The notes under the pieces are model-generated. The model was not told where the DNA came from. It saw only the letters and a program-made list of their open reading frames with translations, and did not search any database. Shown in pieces: positions 45,951-58,201 of a stretch of DNA of 64,000 nt; positions within the stretch are counted from its first letter, which is position 1; each line of letters starts with the position of its first letter. This DNA comes from Bos javanicus. Lineage: Eukaryota; Chordata; Mammalia; Artiodactyla; Bovidae. The stretch spans positions 79,109,987 through 79,173,986 of the forward strand of contig NC_083873.1 in the NCBI RefSeq assembly GCF_032452875.1. Direction: 5' to 3'. The position numbers and the translations under genes are program-made.

Positions 45951-46883
45951 GTGATTAATTAAAAAAGCATCCTAAAGATTCAAATATCTTGGAACAGATT
46001 TAAAAATAAAGTTTGCTTTAGAACAGCAGTGATTGATAGACAACAGAAAGAAGAATGAGGCCGATAACAATAAAACAATATTTATTCTTTTAATACACAT
46101 TTGTGTGGACTCTGCTGGACAGTGTAAAAAACATTATTAAACCAAATACAAGTTCAATCAGCAGGGAATAAAATAGTAAATAGAATGTAGAATGAAAGTA
46201 AAATCAGAAAACTGAGAAATTAAAAAGAGTACTGACATTCAGCTGGTTCACATGTACACATACCCCAAGACTATTCAATAAAGAGGGCTCTCCTTCCAGA
46301 AAAGCTTTCCTTAAACCCTAAAGGTTAGTGTCATGCCACTTATAAGTTGTCTGATAAACTGTATAGACAGAATATTTGGTCCTCAAACCCCATCCAGATC
46401 CACTCTGCAATCCCACTCCCACTTGCACCCTTGGCTAGCAGCATCGGCAACACTCAAAGTACTGCCATCTCACTCTTGCATTATCTTCTCCACATCCTGG
46501 GTGATATGTATCTGTGACAGCTATGGAAGTACAAAAGCCCAAGTCTGGCCTCCAGTTGAAACAGACTTTTGAATTTACACTTCAGAGTTCCTCCTTAGAT
46601 TAGATTAGGTTGATCTGGAACTTTAACTTAAATGCCACCCTTGCTAAACTTCTACCCCATTTCTATCCTGCTTCCTCCACACTGTTTCTGGTTCCTTCTG
46701 TGAGATTTTCCTGAATAAATCACATGACCCTAGATCTTTAGCTTATGAGGTGCTTATCAGAGACCCTCACCAAAGAGAGAACTCTTTCATTACTTTTATC
46801 AAAAATCACTATATTAGCTCTTTACTGATTATTTGGGGATCATGTACTCTTCACTTTGTGTCTTCTAAGTATGACACAAAATG
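45951..46883. other. Unique DNA; no gene
   Basis: No recognised repeat. The 79-codon frame at 46333-46572 shows no domain. Confidence 0.5.
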
Positions 46884-47216
46884 CAAGTTGCTGTGCTTAG
46901 TTACTCAGTTGTGTCTGACTCTTTGTGACTCCATGGACTGTACCATGCCAGTATCCTCTGTCCATGAAGATTCTCCAAGCAAGAATACTAGAGTGGGGTG
47001 CATGCTCTCTTCCAGGGGATCTTCTCAACCCACGGATTAAACCCAGGACTTCTGCATTGCAGGTGGATTCTTTACTGTCTGAGTGAGCAGAGAAGCCCAA
47101 GAATACTGAAGTGGGTAGCCTATCCCTTCTCCATGGTATCTTCCCAGTGCAGGAATTGAACCGGGGTCTCTTGCATTGCAGACAGAGTCTTTACTAGCTG
47201 ATCCACCAGGGAAGCC
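46884..47216 (-). mobile_element. Bov-tA SINE, two-headed form (Bov-tA3-like)
   Basis: Antisense: a Bov-A body, a first tRNA head (about 47030-47097), a second partial body and a second head ending in gatccaccagggaagcc. The layout is the same as at 10513-10818. Confidence 0.87.
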
Positions 47217-48039
47217 AAAATAGATAGATCTAATTTGGTTGATTTACTGATGCAGGAATAACAGAATGCCCCAAACTAAGTGACTCTGAATAAAATATTT
47301 ATTGTCTCAGAGTTCTAGAGGCCAGAAGTTCAAAATCAAGGTGTTCCAGGATTCTCTCCTAGCTATCTCCTAGCTAGTGGAGTATAACTCCAAGCTTTAC
47401 ACAGTATTTACTTGTATATGCCTCTCTCTTCACATAGCACTTTTTAATTAAATACCAGTCATGTTGGATTATGAATCTGCATGATTCATATAAGACCTCA
47501 TCTTAATCTAGCTAATTACATTCACAACGACCCAATTTCAAAATAAGGTTATATTCTGAGGTACTTGAGGTTAATATATCAACATATGAATTTTTCAGGG
47601 CTCAATTAAAACAATAACACTATTAATACCTTTTGGTATTAAATATGGTTAATACCCTAACCAAATTAAAAAATATTGAATATACTATAAAAGAAATTTT
47701 CAAAATTATATCTTTTAATGCTTATTCTTTCAAACACTACTCTTAACAAACCATATGAATTACTTTAGTTAGTCCTCAAAAAAGATGAAAAATCAAGGGA
47801 ACAGAGAGAGTAAATAGGCTTTAATTTGGGTTTTTAACCTGCAATGTTCACCAATAACCCACAAAGAAGATAATCTGATCATACTACAATAAATATGGAG
47901 AAGCACCAGCATTTGATAAATACTAATATGCCTCAGGTACTTTATATACCTGAGTTGGAAAAACCATCTTTGTGTGTCCTTTACTACTTTATCTGCATGG
48001 AGACTTGTGAAATCCCACAGATTAAGGGTTCAGTCCCTC
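47217..48039. repeat. Ancient repeat remnant, then unique DNA; no gene
   Basis: About 47240-47600 resembles the old repeat at 4.7 and 34.5 kb (aataaaatatttattgtctcagagttctagaggcc). The rest is unique AT-rich DNA. Confidence 0.4.
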
Positions 48040-48760
48040 AAGACTTCTTTTGCCTTATTTCAGATGCCAATCACAAATAGTAGGTCCTCAGATCAACAAG
48101 GACATCTGCCTGACTGGACTTTAAATCATTGATTTCCATGATCCTCTCCTGGAGTTTGGTTAATTTGCCAAAGGAGCTCACAGAAATCAGGGAGACACTT
48201 ACACTTACTGGTTATAAATAATATAATAAAGAATGCAGATGAAGTGATCTCACCTTAGGGTGAGGTCTAGGAGGGTCCTGAACACAGGAATTTCTGTTCC
48301 CATGGAGTTAGGATGGATTACCTTGCTATATGTGGATGTGTTTACCAACCTGGAAGTTCCCCAAATACTGGGATTTTATGGAGGTTTCTTCACATATGTG
48401 GGCATGATCAATTATTAACTCCATTTCCAGTCCCTCTACCCTTTCTGGAACACAGAAGGTAGGGGATGAAATTTCCGAGCATCTGATCATGGCTTGGTCT
48501 TTCCAGTGGTCACCTCTATTCAGGAGCCATCCATAAGCTCTCCCAGAGTCACCTCATCAGAACAAAAGAAACTTCTATTACCCAGGAAATAAAAAAGGGT
48601 TTCAGGAGCCCTGGGTGAGAAACCTAGTCAAAGAACAAATATTAGAACAAAAGATGTTCCTAGTGCTCTTATCACTTAGGCATTTACAAAAGTTTTAGGA
48701 ACTCTGTGCCAGTAACTTATAGCAGAGAAATATAGCTTGTATTATCTTATGATGCTTTAC
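48040..48760 (-). mobile_element. Ancient ERVL-type solo LTR (tentative)
   Basis: The blocks ggagctcacagaaatcaggg, gtctaggagggtcctgaacac, gtgtttaccaacctggaag, atcatggcttggtctttcc and agagtcacctcatcagaac follow the order of an old mammalian ERVL-class LTR as I remember it. It has no internal retroviral sequence. Orientation and family are tentative. Confidence 0.5.
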
Positions 48761-48863
48761 ATCAGTTATACTCCATAGTCATTATCTAATTTAGTAATTT
48801 CCCTGGGTTGCTAAAAAAAATTATGTAGCGAAAAACTTGCCAAATTTCAATCAGTTATCCTTT

Positions 48864-50092
48864 AGTTCAGTTCAGTTCAGTTCAGTCACTCGGCCGTGTC
48901 TGACTCTTTGCGACCCCATGAATCGCAGCACAACAGGCCTACCTGTCCATCACCAACTCCCGGAGTTTACCCAAACTCGTGTCCATCGAGTCGGTGATGC
49001 CATCTAGCCATCTCATCCTCTGTCGTCCCCTTCTCCTCCTGCCCACAATCCCTCCCAGCATCAGAGTCTTTTCCAATGAGTCAACTCTTCACATGTGGTG
49101 GCCAAAATATTAGAGTTTCAGCTTCAGCATCAGTCCTTCCAATGAACACTCAGGACTGATCTCCTTTAGGATGGACTGGTTGGATTTCCTTGCAGTCCAA
49201 GGGACTCTCAAGAGTCTTCTCCAATATCACAATTCAAAAGCATCAATTCTTCAACACTCAGCCTTCTTCACAGTCCAAATCTCACATCCACACATGACCA
49301 CTGGAAAAACCATAGCCATGACAAGATACTAGTTGGCAAACTAATATCTCTGCTTTTGAATATGCTATCTAGATTGGTCATAACTTTCCTTCCAAGGGGT
49401 AAGCGTCTTTTAATTTCATAGTTGCAATCACCAGCTGCAGTGATTTTGGAAACCAAAAAACAATAAATAAATAAAGTCTGACACTGTTTCTACTGTTTCC
49501 CCATCTATTTCCCATGAAGTGATGGACCAGATGCCATGATCTTCATTTTCTGAATGTTGAGCTTTAAGCCAACTTTTTCACTCTCCTCTTTCACTTTCAT
49601 CAAGAGGCATTTTCGTTCCTCTTCACTTTCTGCCATAAAGGTGGTGTCATCTGCATATCTGAGGTTATTGATATTTCTCCCGGCAATCTTGATTCCAGCT
49701 TGTGCTTCTTCCAGCCCAGCGTTTCTCATGATGTACGCAGCATAGAAGTTAACTAAGCAGATTGATAATATACAGCCTTGACGTACTCCTTTTCCTGTTT
49801 GGAACCAGTCTGTTGTTCCACGTCCAGTTCTTAACTGTTGCTTCCTGACCTGTATATAGGTTTCTCAAGAGGCAGGTTAGGTGGTCTGGTATTCCCATAT
49901 CTTTCAGAATTTTCCACAGTTTATTGTGATCCACACAGTCAAAGGCTTTGGCATAGTCATTAAAACAGAAATTGAGGTTTTTCTGGAACTCTCTTGCTTT
50001 TTTAATCCAGCGGATGTTGGCAATTTGATCTCTGGTTCCTCTGCCTTTTCTAAAACCAGCTTGAACATCTTGAAGGTCATGATTAATGTTTT
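48864..50092 (-). mobile_element. BovB LINE, antisense, about 1.2 kb
   Basis: The tail (agttc)n is at 48864-48885; then the 3' UTR, the C-terminal region and RT follow. The YADD block (RYADDTTFMAE) lies within complement 49505-49729. The upstream RT piece (VQAGFRKGRGTRDQIAN, FNDYAKAFDCVDHNKLW) is in complement 49749-50096. Frameshifts separate them. The left flank is again followed at the other end by a (cagtt)n stretch at 50107-50122. Confidence 0.95.
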
Positions 50093-50106
50093 GCAAAAAA
50101 CTATAT

Positions 50107-50122
50107 CAGTTCAGTTCAGTTC
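50107..50122. repeat. Detached (cagtt)n stretch
   Basis: The sequence cagttcagttcagttc lies beyond the truncated 5' end of the BovB copy. It matches the BovB 3' tail unit but has no BovB body attached. Confidence 0.8.
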
Positions 50123-50227
50123 CTAAATAAGTTATAATATAGATTATATAAATTAAATATACATTATATAATTATATAACATAAATAAGTTATATAACTA
50201 GCTAATAAATTATAATATAAAGTAAGA
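50123..50227. other. Very AT-rich palindromic stretch
   Basis: Repeats of ttatataa and aataagtt words give a low-complexity A/T segment with no gene. Confidence 0.6.
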
Positions 50228-50833
50228 GAATAGTATGGAGTTTCTTTAAACTAAAAATAGAACTACCATTTGATCCAATGATACTACTACTAGTATGTGT
50301 TAGTTGCTCAGTTGTGTCTGACTCTTTGTGACCGCATGAACTGTAGCCTGCCAGTCTCCTTTGTCCATGTAATTCTCCAGCAAGAATACTGGAGTGGATT
50401 TCCATTCCCTTCTCCAGAGGATCTTTCTGACCCAGGGATTGAACCTGGGTCTCCCACATTGCAGGCAGATTCTTTACCATTTGAGCCATCAAGAAGCCCA
50501 TGTACCCTGAGAAAACCAAAACTGAAAAAGATACATGTATACAATCATCATTGTAGCACTATTACAATAGCCACAACATGGAAGCTACCTAAGTATCCTT
50601 TGAGACATGAATGGATAAAAAAGATGTGGTATACATATATAATAGAATATTACTGCACCATAAAGAGGAAATAAATTGGGTCATTTGTAGTGATGTGGAT
50701 AGACCTAGAGCCTGTCATATGGAGTGAATTATGTCAGAAAGAGAAAAACAAGTCCAGAAATATGATACACATGAGCTTGTTTGCAGGCTAGAACTAGAGG
50801 CTCAAGGTTGACATATAAACACTACCATATGCT
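50228..50833 (+). mobile_element. Old L1 3' part, interrupted by a SINE
   Basis: The stretch gtatggagtttctttaaactaaaaatagaac (50233-50290) and, after the SINE, aagatacatgtatacaatcatc ... gtggatagacctagagcctg (50505-50755) are ORF2 C-terminal and 3' UTR sequence of an old L1. It ends with ggttgacatataaacactacc near 50830. Diverged and dead. Confidence 0.85.
50297..50500 (-). mobile_element. Bov-tA SINE inside the old L1
   Basis: An antisense element with the tRNA head at the right (ccattgagccatcaagaagccc-like, here tttgagccatcaagaagccc). It splits the L1 between 50290 and 50505. Confidence 0.9.
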
Positions 50834-51612
50834 AGCAAGGTAACCCTCAACATTCTTCAAGCTAGGCTTCAGCAGTATGTCAACAAGAATTTCCAAATGT
50901 ACAAGCTGGATTTAGAAAAGGCAGAGGAATCAGTGATAAAATTGCCATCTGTTGGATTATATAAAAAGCAAGATAACTCCAGTAAAACTATCTACTACTG
51001 GTTCATTGACTATGCTAAAGCCTTTGACTGTGTGGATCACAACAAACTGTGAAAAATTCTGAAAGAGATGGGAATACCAGACCACCTTACCTGCCTCTTG
51101 AGAAACCTATATGCAGTTCAAGAAGCAACAGAACCAGACATGGAACAATGGACTCGTTCAAAATAGGAAAAGTGTATGTCAAACCTATATATTGTCACCC
51201 TACTTATTTAACTTATATGCAGAGTACATCATGCAAAATGCTGGGCTGGATGAAGCACAAGCTGGAATCAAGATAGACTCTTGAGAGTTCCCTGGACAGC
51301 ATGGAGATCAAACTGTTGAAACCTAAAGGAAAGCAACCCTGAATACTCATTGGAAAGACTAATGCTGAAGCTCAAATACTTTTGCCACTTGATGCAAACA
51401 GCCAGCTCATTGGAAAACACTTTAATGCTGGGATAGATTGAAGGCAAAAGGAGTATAGGGGAGCAGAGGATGAGATGGTTGGATAGCATCACCAACTCAG
51501 TGGACATGAAGTTGGGCAAATTCCAGGAGATAGTCAGGGATGAGAGGCATGTTTTGCTGCAATCCATAGGGTCACAAATAGTTGAACACTACTTAGCAAC
51601 TGAACAACAGTA
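50834..51612 (+). mobile_element. BovB LINE with a large internal deletion
   Basis: It starts in RT (gctagcaaggtaaccctcaac; VQAGFRKGRG region) and runs to ctggaatcaagata at 51274, where it jumps to gactcttgagagttccctgg of the C-terminal region. Several hundred bases, including the YADD box, are missing. It ends in actgaacaacag near 51612. It is one of the more diverged BovB copies. Confidence 0.92.
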
Positions 51613-52500
51613 TGCAGATTAAGACTATTTTAAATTTTTTGCACGATATCCTCAAAATATAGTGTGTATTTCAACTTACAGTATCTCTCAATTTGAACTA
51701 ACTAGATTTCACATGCTCAAGAACATGTGTAAGGTGGTATCATTTGGGACAATGTAAATTGTAGATAAACATAAATTTAAAATGCTAAGGAAGGAGCAGA
51801 GAGAGTTGGAGTTTTGAGTTGAACTAAAAGAGAGAGAGCTGAACTAAATTAGGTCTTAGCTTGTCCTTTTATGTAATATGCCTCTAATGGGTATTTTATT
51901 TTTACCTAACCAGATACTGTAAGTAGCTCTTTTGCCCCTTTCTTGTTTATCTATTTTGAGTCCCATTAAACTTATTTATAAACCTCAGATCAATATGTAT
52001 TAGTAACAGTTAACCTAACTCCTGACTTATGCTCTATTAAATGCCCACAATACCTTGTTGAAATTTTTTATTTTTTTCCTAGATTAAAAGAAATGGGAAT
52101 CAGAATTAAGTAGTTAAAGAATGACTGGCTCTCTACCCTGGGCAACCATCTGAGCAATCCTGCAGGTAGATCACTTGGGCAAAATAGCATCTGAAGAAAG
52201 ATCATAAAGAGTCATCCAGCCTGCCTGTAATGAAAAAATGACACAAAACCTAATCTTTGGCATCAACAATTAACTGAGATATTCCTTTTTTTCCTCTTTA
52301 AAAGCTGTCATGGCTGAGTAGAATTTTCAGAGTTGATTTTTGGACATAAGTCCCCCTTTCCTTTAGATCACCAGTTTTTTCTGAGTAAAGCAAAGTTCCT
52401 TTCCACCAAATCTTGCTTCTCAAGTATTGGCTTTTAAGTGGTGAGCACAGAACCTGGAGTTTGGCAATATCTACCAGTACATAGATACTATATATTCTAT
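51613..52500. other. Unique DNA; no gene
   Basis: No repeat or credible frame seen. Confidence 0.5.
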
Positions 52501-52708
52501 GGGCTTTCCTGGTGGCTCAGACGGTAAAGCATCTGCCTACAATGTGGGAGACCTGGGTTTGATCTCTGGGTTGGGAAGATCCCTTGGAGAAGGAAATGGC
52601 AACCCACTCCAGTATTTATGCCTAGAAAATCCCATGGACCAAGGAGCCTGGTGTGCCACAGTCCATGGGATTGCAAAGAGTTGGACATGACTGAGCGACT
52701 TCACTTCT
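52501..52708 (+). mobile_element. Bov-tA SINE
   Basis: It starts gggctttcctggtggctcag and ends gacatgactgagcgacttcac. The flanks atattctat and atactctat (8 of 9 match) are a plausible target duplication. Confidence 0.92.
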
Positions 52709-54511
52709 TCATATACTCTATTTAGAAATGTTTTTTTTTAAATAATATTTTAAGATAATTAATATGTATTTGTAAACTTTCTCCTAAATTTGATTAGCTA
52801 TTTTAACCAAAGCATGTCCCAATTTAAATGTCTTAAATCCTCACAAACTTATCTGAGTGTTATGATTTAAATTCTTCTTTAGACTCTACAAAGAGAAAAA
52901 ACATTATTACATTACTCCTGACCACCAAGATCACTTGGTAAAAACTAGTAAGATCAATACCCAAAATAATGCTTACATTCACTGGACAACCCAGATATTG
53001 TTCTAAATACATTATATATTATCTCATGTAATTTGTATTACCATTTCATAGGATAGGTGATACCAGCAAATGTGCAAAATATCAAACAGACCAAACTGTT
53101 ACTGTAGTTGCCTTTTTTTGTATGTTTAAGAAGAAATACCAAAAGTCAACTCTGAGAAAGATGGCTGTTCTTGCTATGTGATATTTCTAATTTATGAAGC
53201 CCAGCTTTGGGATATATATGTAAAATTATTTATGACATGATTTCTAATTATCTTCTAATTACATAAGTCTGCAGCTACCATTTTAACATAGCCTGTAGCT
53301 AAAATGCCTTTCAGGAAATAGCTGGATTTAATAATTATAATATTAAATATATGGATTTAAAAATTTTAGGTATCAAAAAACAGCAATTTATATTTTTAAA
53401 TTTAGAAATATTAACACAATTTTATTTCACTTATTCAGAAGCAAAGATGTAATCATTATTTTAAATCTAACTTGGGCTCAAATGACAGATTTGCTAGTGT
53501 AAAAGAACATAGAAAAGAGGCAAAACAGTAGAGATGTCAAGTGTAAAGGATGGTTACAAGTGACAGAGTAGTATTAGACCCATGGTTCACCTCTTTCCAG
53601 ACATGTGACTGTAAACAGATCAACTGACCTTTCGATTTTCTCTTCTAAACTGTGCATAATAATCCTGACCTCCTAAGACAAATGGGAGGAGTAAAAGGGG
53701 TACCACTTATTAAGCCCTTAGCTTAACAGTATGAGCAAGGCAGGTAGCATTTACCTGTAGGTAGATGTAATGACTTTCTGGAAATTACCACTATAGGATT
53801 AGAGAATAGATTTTTATGGTAGTAAATTAATATGGTGCTTATAACAGCATCAAGACAAATCATTTTCTAATTATCCACAATGGTTCTAATTGACCCTGCT
53901 TTGCTATTCATTAGATGTATCTTTCAAATAGGTTAACCTAAATAATCATTATTTTAGCCTTAGTTCATTTTCAGTTAATGTAGCCTGAAATGTGAATCGG
54001 GTGAATAATGCATTTTAGTTTCATTGCCAAGAATTCTGAGAATATCCCTAAATTTGCTTGGCAAATGGACTGTGTCTCCATAAGGTCACAAATTTAACAC
54101 TTTTATATAAAAAAGGAAAAAGCATACAATGGCAATATTTAAAATCATTTAAGAAATTATAGGTGCCTCATGGTAATATTTCTTTTTTGCAGTTGCAAAT
54201 GTAATTAAATATCTGTTTTCTATACCGTATCTTTTTCTATGTGGTATGGAAAAAAATAAACTTAACTCCTGCATTTACAAAATATGATTACATATGCTTT
54301 CTACTTTTGTTTTAAATATATTAGTTCATGTTATATCATTATTAATATATTTTCACAAAAAGTAATTGATTCAAACGCTTTCTTTTTCCTATAATTATAT
54401 GTCTTGGGAATCTTCTGCATTGATCTGTACAGTTATATTTTATTCTTCTGAATAGTAAATAAAATCAATATATGTATGCAGTAGAACTTAATTAATATGG
54501 TTGTAATACTG
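52709..54511. other. Unique AT-rich DNA; no gene
   Basis: About 1.8 kb without a repeat that I recognise and without a credible frame. Confidence 0.5.
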
Positions 54512-54768
54512 CTATTGCTGCTGCTAAGTCGCTTCAGTCATGTCTGACTCTGTGCGACCCCATAGACGGCAGCCCACCAGGCTCCACCATCCCTGGGATT
54601 CTCCAGGTAAGAACACTGGAGTGGGTTGCCATTTCCTTCTTCAATGCATGAAAGTGAAAAGTGAAAGTAAAGTCGCTCAGTCGTGTCCGACTCTTCGCGA
54701 CCCCAGGCACTGCAGCCTACCAGGCTCCTCCGTCCATGGCATTTTCCAGACAAGAGTACTGGAGTGGG
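54512..54768 (-). mobile_element. Bov-A2 SINE, slightly 5'-truncated
   Basis: Antisense: (gct)n at the left, two monomers and the linker. Its 5' end stops at about 54765 in gtactggagtgg. A short word, ggttgt, on both sides may be the target duplication. Confidence 0.92.
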
Positions 54769-55562
54769 TTGTCAACCATAAGTTAGATGTGACAGACACA
54801 GTGGAATAGCTTTACTCAGCTTTGCATAAATTGTGGATGAGTCCAAGAATATTTAAGTATTCTGTACTTTAAACTTCACTATATTCTCAGGGCAAGAGCT
54901 CTATTTATACACCACCAAGTTTTATTGACCCTGAGTTATTTTGAAACACTTGGAATGACAACTAAAATCTTGTCATAAAAGAAAAAAAAATTACCCAATC
55001 TATCTTTATCTTTTTGTTTTAAATGTCCTTTAAAGTGTTGATAAAGAACGTAAAACCATAATTGAATGTTTTATGTTTTCAAAAATAACAAATTCCTAAC
55101 ACTACTTTTTTTTGTCACTGCAAACCACTTTTGCTCTTTTGTAGAAATGGCCCTAGTGATAGAGGTGAAAGCACCAGTGAGTCACCAGTAGCATCCACAT
55201 AAAAGATAAATCTTCAAAGGTTTTTTGACTGAACCATGTTATAAATCATAATGCCTTTTAAGTCTAGCTTTAAGAAATGCTTTTCAACGGATATTTCTGC
55301 TTTTGTAATGCAGCATGAGTGGCACATAACCTTAAATGCTGCAATGTAGCATAGTACTTTAACTGAAATGTCTGAAAATAACTGTTCTCAAAAGTCAAAG
55401 TGAAAATTTAAAAAATGACATTTTCTAAATAGATCATACTTATTTATAGAGTCTATAATTTGCAAAAGTTTTGCAACAGTTTCTATTTTCACATATGTAC
55501 CTCCACGAAATGTCCAAAAAATGGCATTCTGCATTTTTAAACAAATTGGTAAATTTATATCA
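54769..55562. other. Unique AT-rich DNA; no gene
   Basis: No repeat or credible frame seen. Confidence 0.5.
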
Positions 55563-55567
55563 ATTTA

Positions 55568-57583
55568 GGGAACTAGATCTGATAGGCAGAGGGCCTGATG
55601 AACTATGGATGGAGGTTTGTGACATTATAGAGGAGACAGGGATCAACACCATCCCCATGGAAAAAAATGCAAAAAGGCAAAATGGCTGCCTGGGGAGGCC
55701 TTACAAATAGCTGTGAAAGGAAGAGAAGTGAAAAGTAAAGGAGAAAAGGAAAGATATATCCATTTGAGGGCAGAGTTTCAAAGAATAGCAAGGAGAGATA
55801 AGAAAGTCTTCCTCAATGATCAGTGCAAAGAAATAGAGGAAAACAATAGAATGGGAAAGACTAGAGCTCTCTTCAAGAAAATTAGTGATACCAAGGGAAC
55901 GTTTCATGCAAAGATGGGCTCAAAAAGGACAGAAATGGTATGGACCTAACAGAAGCAGAAGATATTTAGAAGAGGTGGCAAGAATACACAGAAGAACTGT
56001 ACAAAAAAAGATCTTCATGACCCAGATAATCACGATGGTTTGATCACTCACTTAGAGCCAGACATCTCGGAATGTGAAGTCAAGTGGGCCTTAGAAAGCA
56101 TCACTATGAACAAAGCTAGTGGAAATGATGGAATTCCAGTTGAGCTATTTCAAATCTTAAAAGTTGAGGCTGTGAAAATGCTGCACTCAATATGCCAGCA
56201 AATTTGGAAAACTCAGCAGTGGCTACAGGACTGGAAAAGTTCAGCTTTCATTCCAATCCCTAAGAAAGGCAATGCCAACTAATGTTCAAACCACTGCACA
56301 ATTGCTCTCATCTCACACACTAGCAAAGTAATGCTCAAAATTCTCCAAGGCAGTCTTCAGCAATACATGAACCATTAATTTCCAGATGTTCAAGTTGGTT
56401 TTAGAAAAGGCAGTGGAACCAGAGATCAAATTTCCAACATCTACTAGATCATCAAAAAAGCAAGAGAGTCCCAGAAAAAATCTACTTCTGCTTTATTGAC
56501 TATGCCAAAGCCTTTGACTGCATGGATCATAGTAAACTGTGGAAAATTCTGAAAGAGATGGGAATACCAGACCACCTGACCTGCTTCTTGAGAAATCTGT
56601 ATGCAGGTCAGGAAGCAACAGTTAGAATTGGACATGGAGCAATAGACTGTTTCCAAATAGGAAAACCAGTACATCAAGGCTATATACTGTCACCCTGCTT
56701 ATTTAAGGTATATGCAGAATACATCATGAGAAATGCGGGCTGCAGGAAGCACAAGTTGGAATCAAGACTGCCAGGAGAAATGTCAATAACCTCAGAGATG
56801 CAGATGACACCATTATGATGGCAGAAAGTGAGGAAGAATTAAAGAGCCTCTTGATGAAAGTGAAAGAGGAGAGTTAAAAAGTTGGCTTAAAGCTCAACAT
56901 TCAGAAAACTAAGATCATGGCATCTGGTCCCATCACTTCATGGCAAATAGATGGGGAAACAGTGGAAACAGTGGCAGAATTTATATATTTGGGCTCCAAA
57001 ATCACTGCAGATAGTGACTGCAGCCATGATATTTAAAGATGCTTCCTCCTTGGAAGGAAAGTTATGACCAACCTAGACAGCATGTTAAAAAGCAGAGACA
57101 TTACTGTGTCAACAAAGTTCTGTCTAGTCAAGACTATGGTTTTTCTAGTAGTCATGTATGGATGTGAGAGTTGGACTATAAAGAAAGCTGAGGGCCAAAG
57201 AATTGATGCTTTTGAACTGTGGTGTTGGAGAAGACCCTTGAGAGTCCCTTGGACTGCAAGGAGATCCAACTAGTCCATCCTAAAGGAGATCAGTCCTGGA
57301 TGTCCACTGGAAGGGCTGATATTGAAGCTAAAACTGCAATCCTTGGCCACCTGATGCAAAGAGCTGACTCATTTGAAATGACCCTGATGCTGGAAAAGAT
57401 TGAAGGTGGGAAGAGAAGAGGATGACAGAGGATGAGATAGTTGGATCGTATCATTAACTCAATGAACATGAGTTTGGGTAAACTCTGGGAGTTGGTGATG
57501 GACAGGGAGGCCTGGCCTGGCGTGGTCAAGTCCATGGGGTCACAAAGAGTCAGACACAACTGAGCAACTGAACTGAATTGAAT
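55568..57583 (+). mobile_element. BovB LINE, longest copy in the window (about 2 kb)
   Basis: It covers the region between endonuclease and RT (RVFLNDQCKEIEENN-like; ISDTKGTFHAKMG), the RT (LEPDISECEVKWAL; MNKASGNDGIPVELFQ; DHSKLWKILKEMG), the C-terminal region and the tail (actgaactgaattgaa). The RT catalytic YADD is DADD here (codon gat at 56797-56799), and stops or shifts break the ORF at least at 55949, 56282, 56818 and 56874. It is 5'-truncated: the endonuclease is absent. Confidence 0.95.
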
Positions 57584-57983
57584 AACAATTTTGTGACTTC
57601 TCTCTTTCTTGCTATCTTCAACGAACAGTGAAGAAGTTTAGGACTATGTTGTACCTGGATAGAATAACTCACTTTTATTTCTTTTTTCCAGAATATTCAT
57701 TTCTTTTAAAAAATGTGTTAGAATTACTAGATTGAAATATAACTTTATGACCTTATTAAGAATGTAATTAGCTTTCATACAGTCATTATGGTCTAAAGTG
57801 ATGAAACAGTACAGGAACCACATGATGATAGCAATGACAAATACTGTGAAACTCAGATCTAGGAAAAGGGTCCTACTCTGGGCCACACAGTTTGGAGGGT
57901 TTCACATATACTAATCCCTGACATAAAAATATACAAATAATTGATATATTATAGAAAATGTATATACATATATATCTGTAAGT
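57584..57983. other. Unique AT-rich DNA; no gene
   Basis: No repeat or credible frame. Confidence 0.5.
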
Positions 57984-57997
57984 ATATACATTTTGTT

Positions 57998-58201
57998 ATT
58001 TAGTAGCTAAGTTGTGTCTGACTCTTGCAACCCCATGGACTGTAGCCTACCAGGCTTCTCTGTCCATGGGATTTCCCAGGCAAGAATACTGGAGTGGGTT
58101 GCCATTTCCTTCTCCAGGGGATCTTCCTGACCCAGAGATCAAACCCATGTCTGCTGCATTGGCAAGGGAATGATTTACTGTTGAATTACCAGGGAAACCC
58201 C
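57998..58201 (-). mobile_element. Bov-tA SINE
   Basis: An antisense element with the tRNA head at the right (attaccagggaaacccc). The word tatacat occurs on both flanks (about 57984 and 58203), a weak target duplication. Confidence 0.88.
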
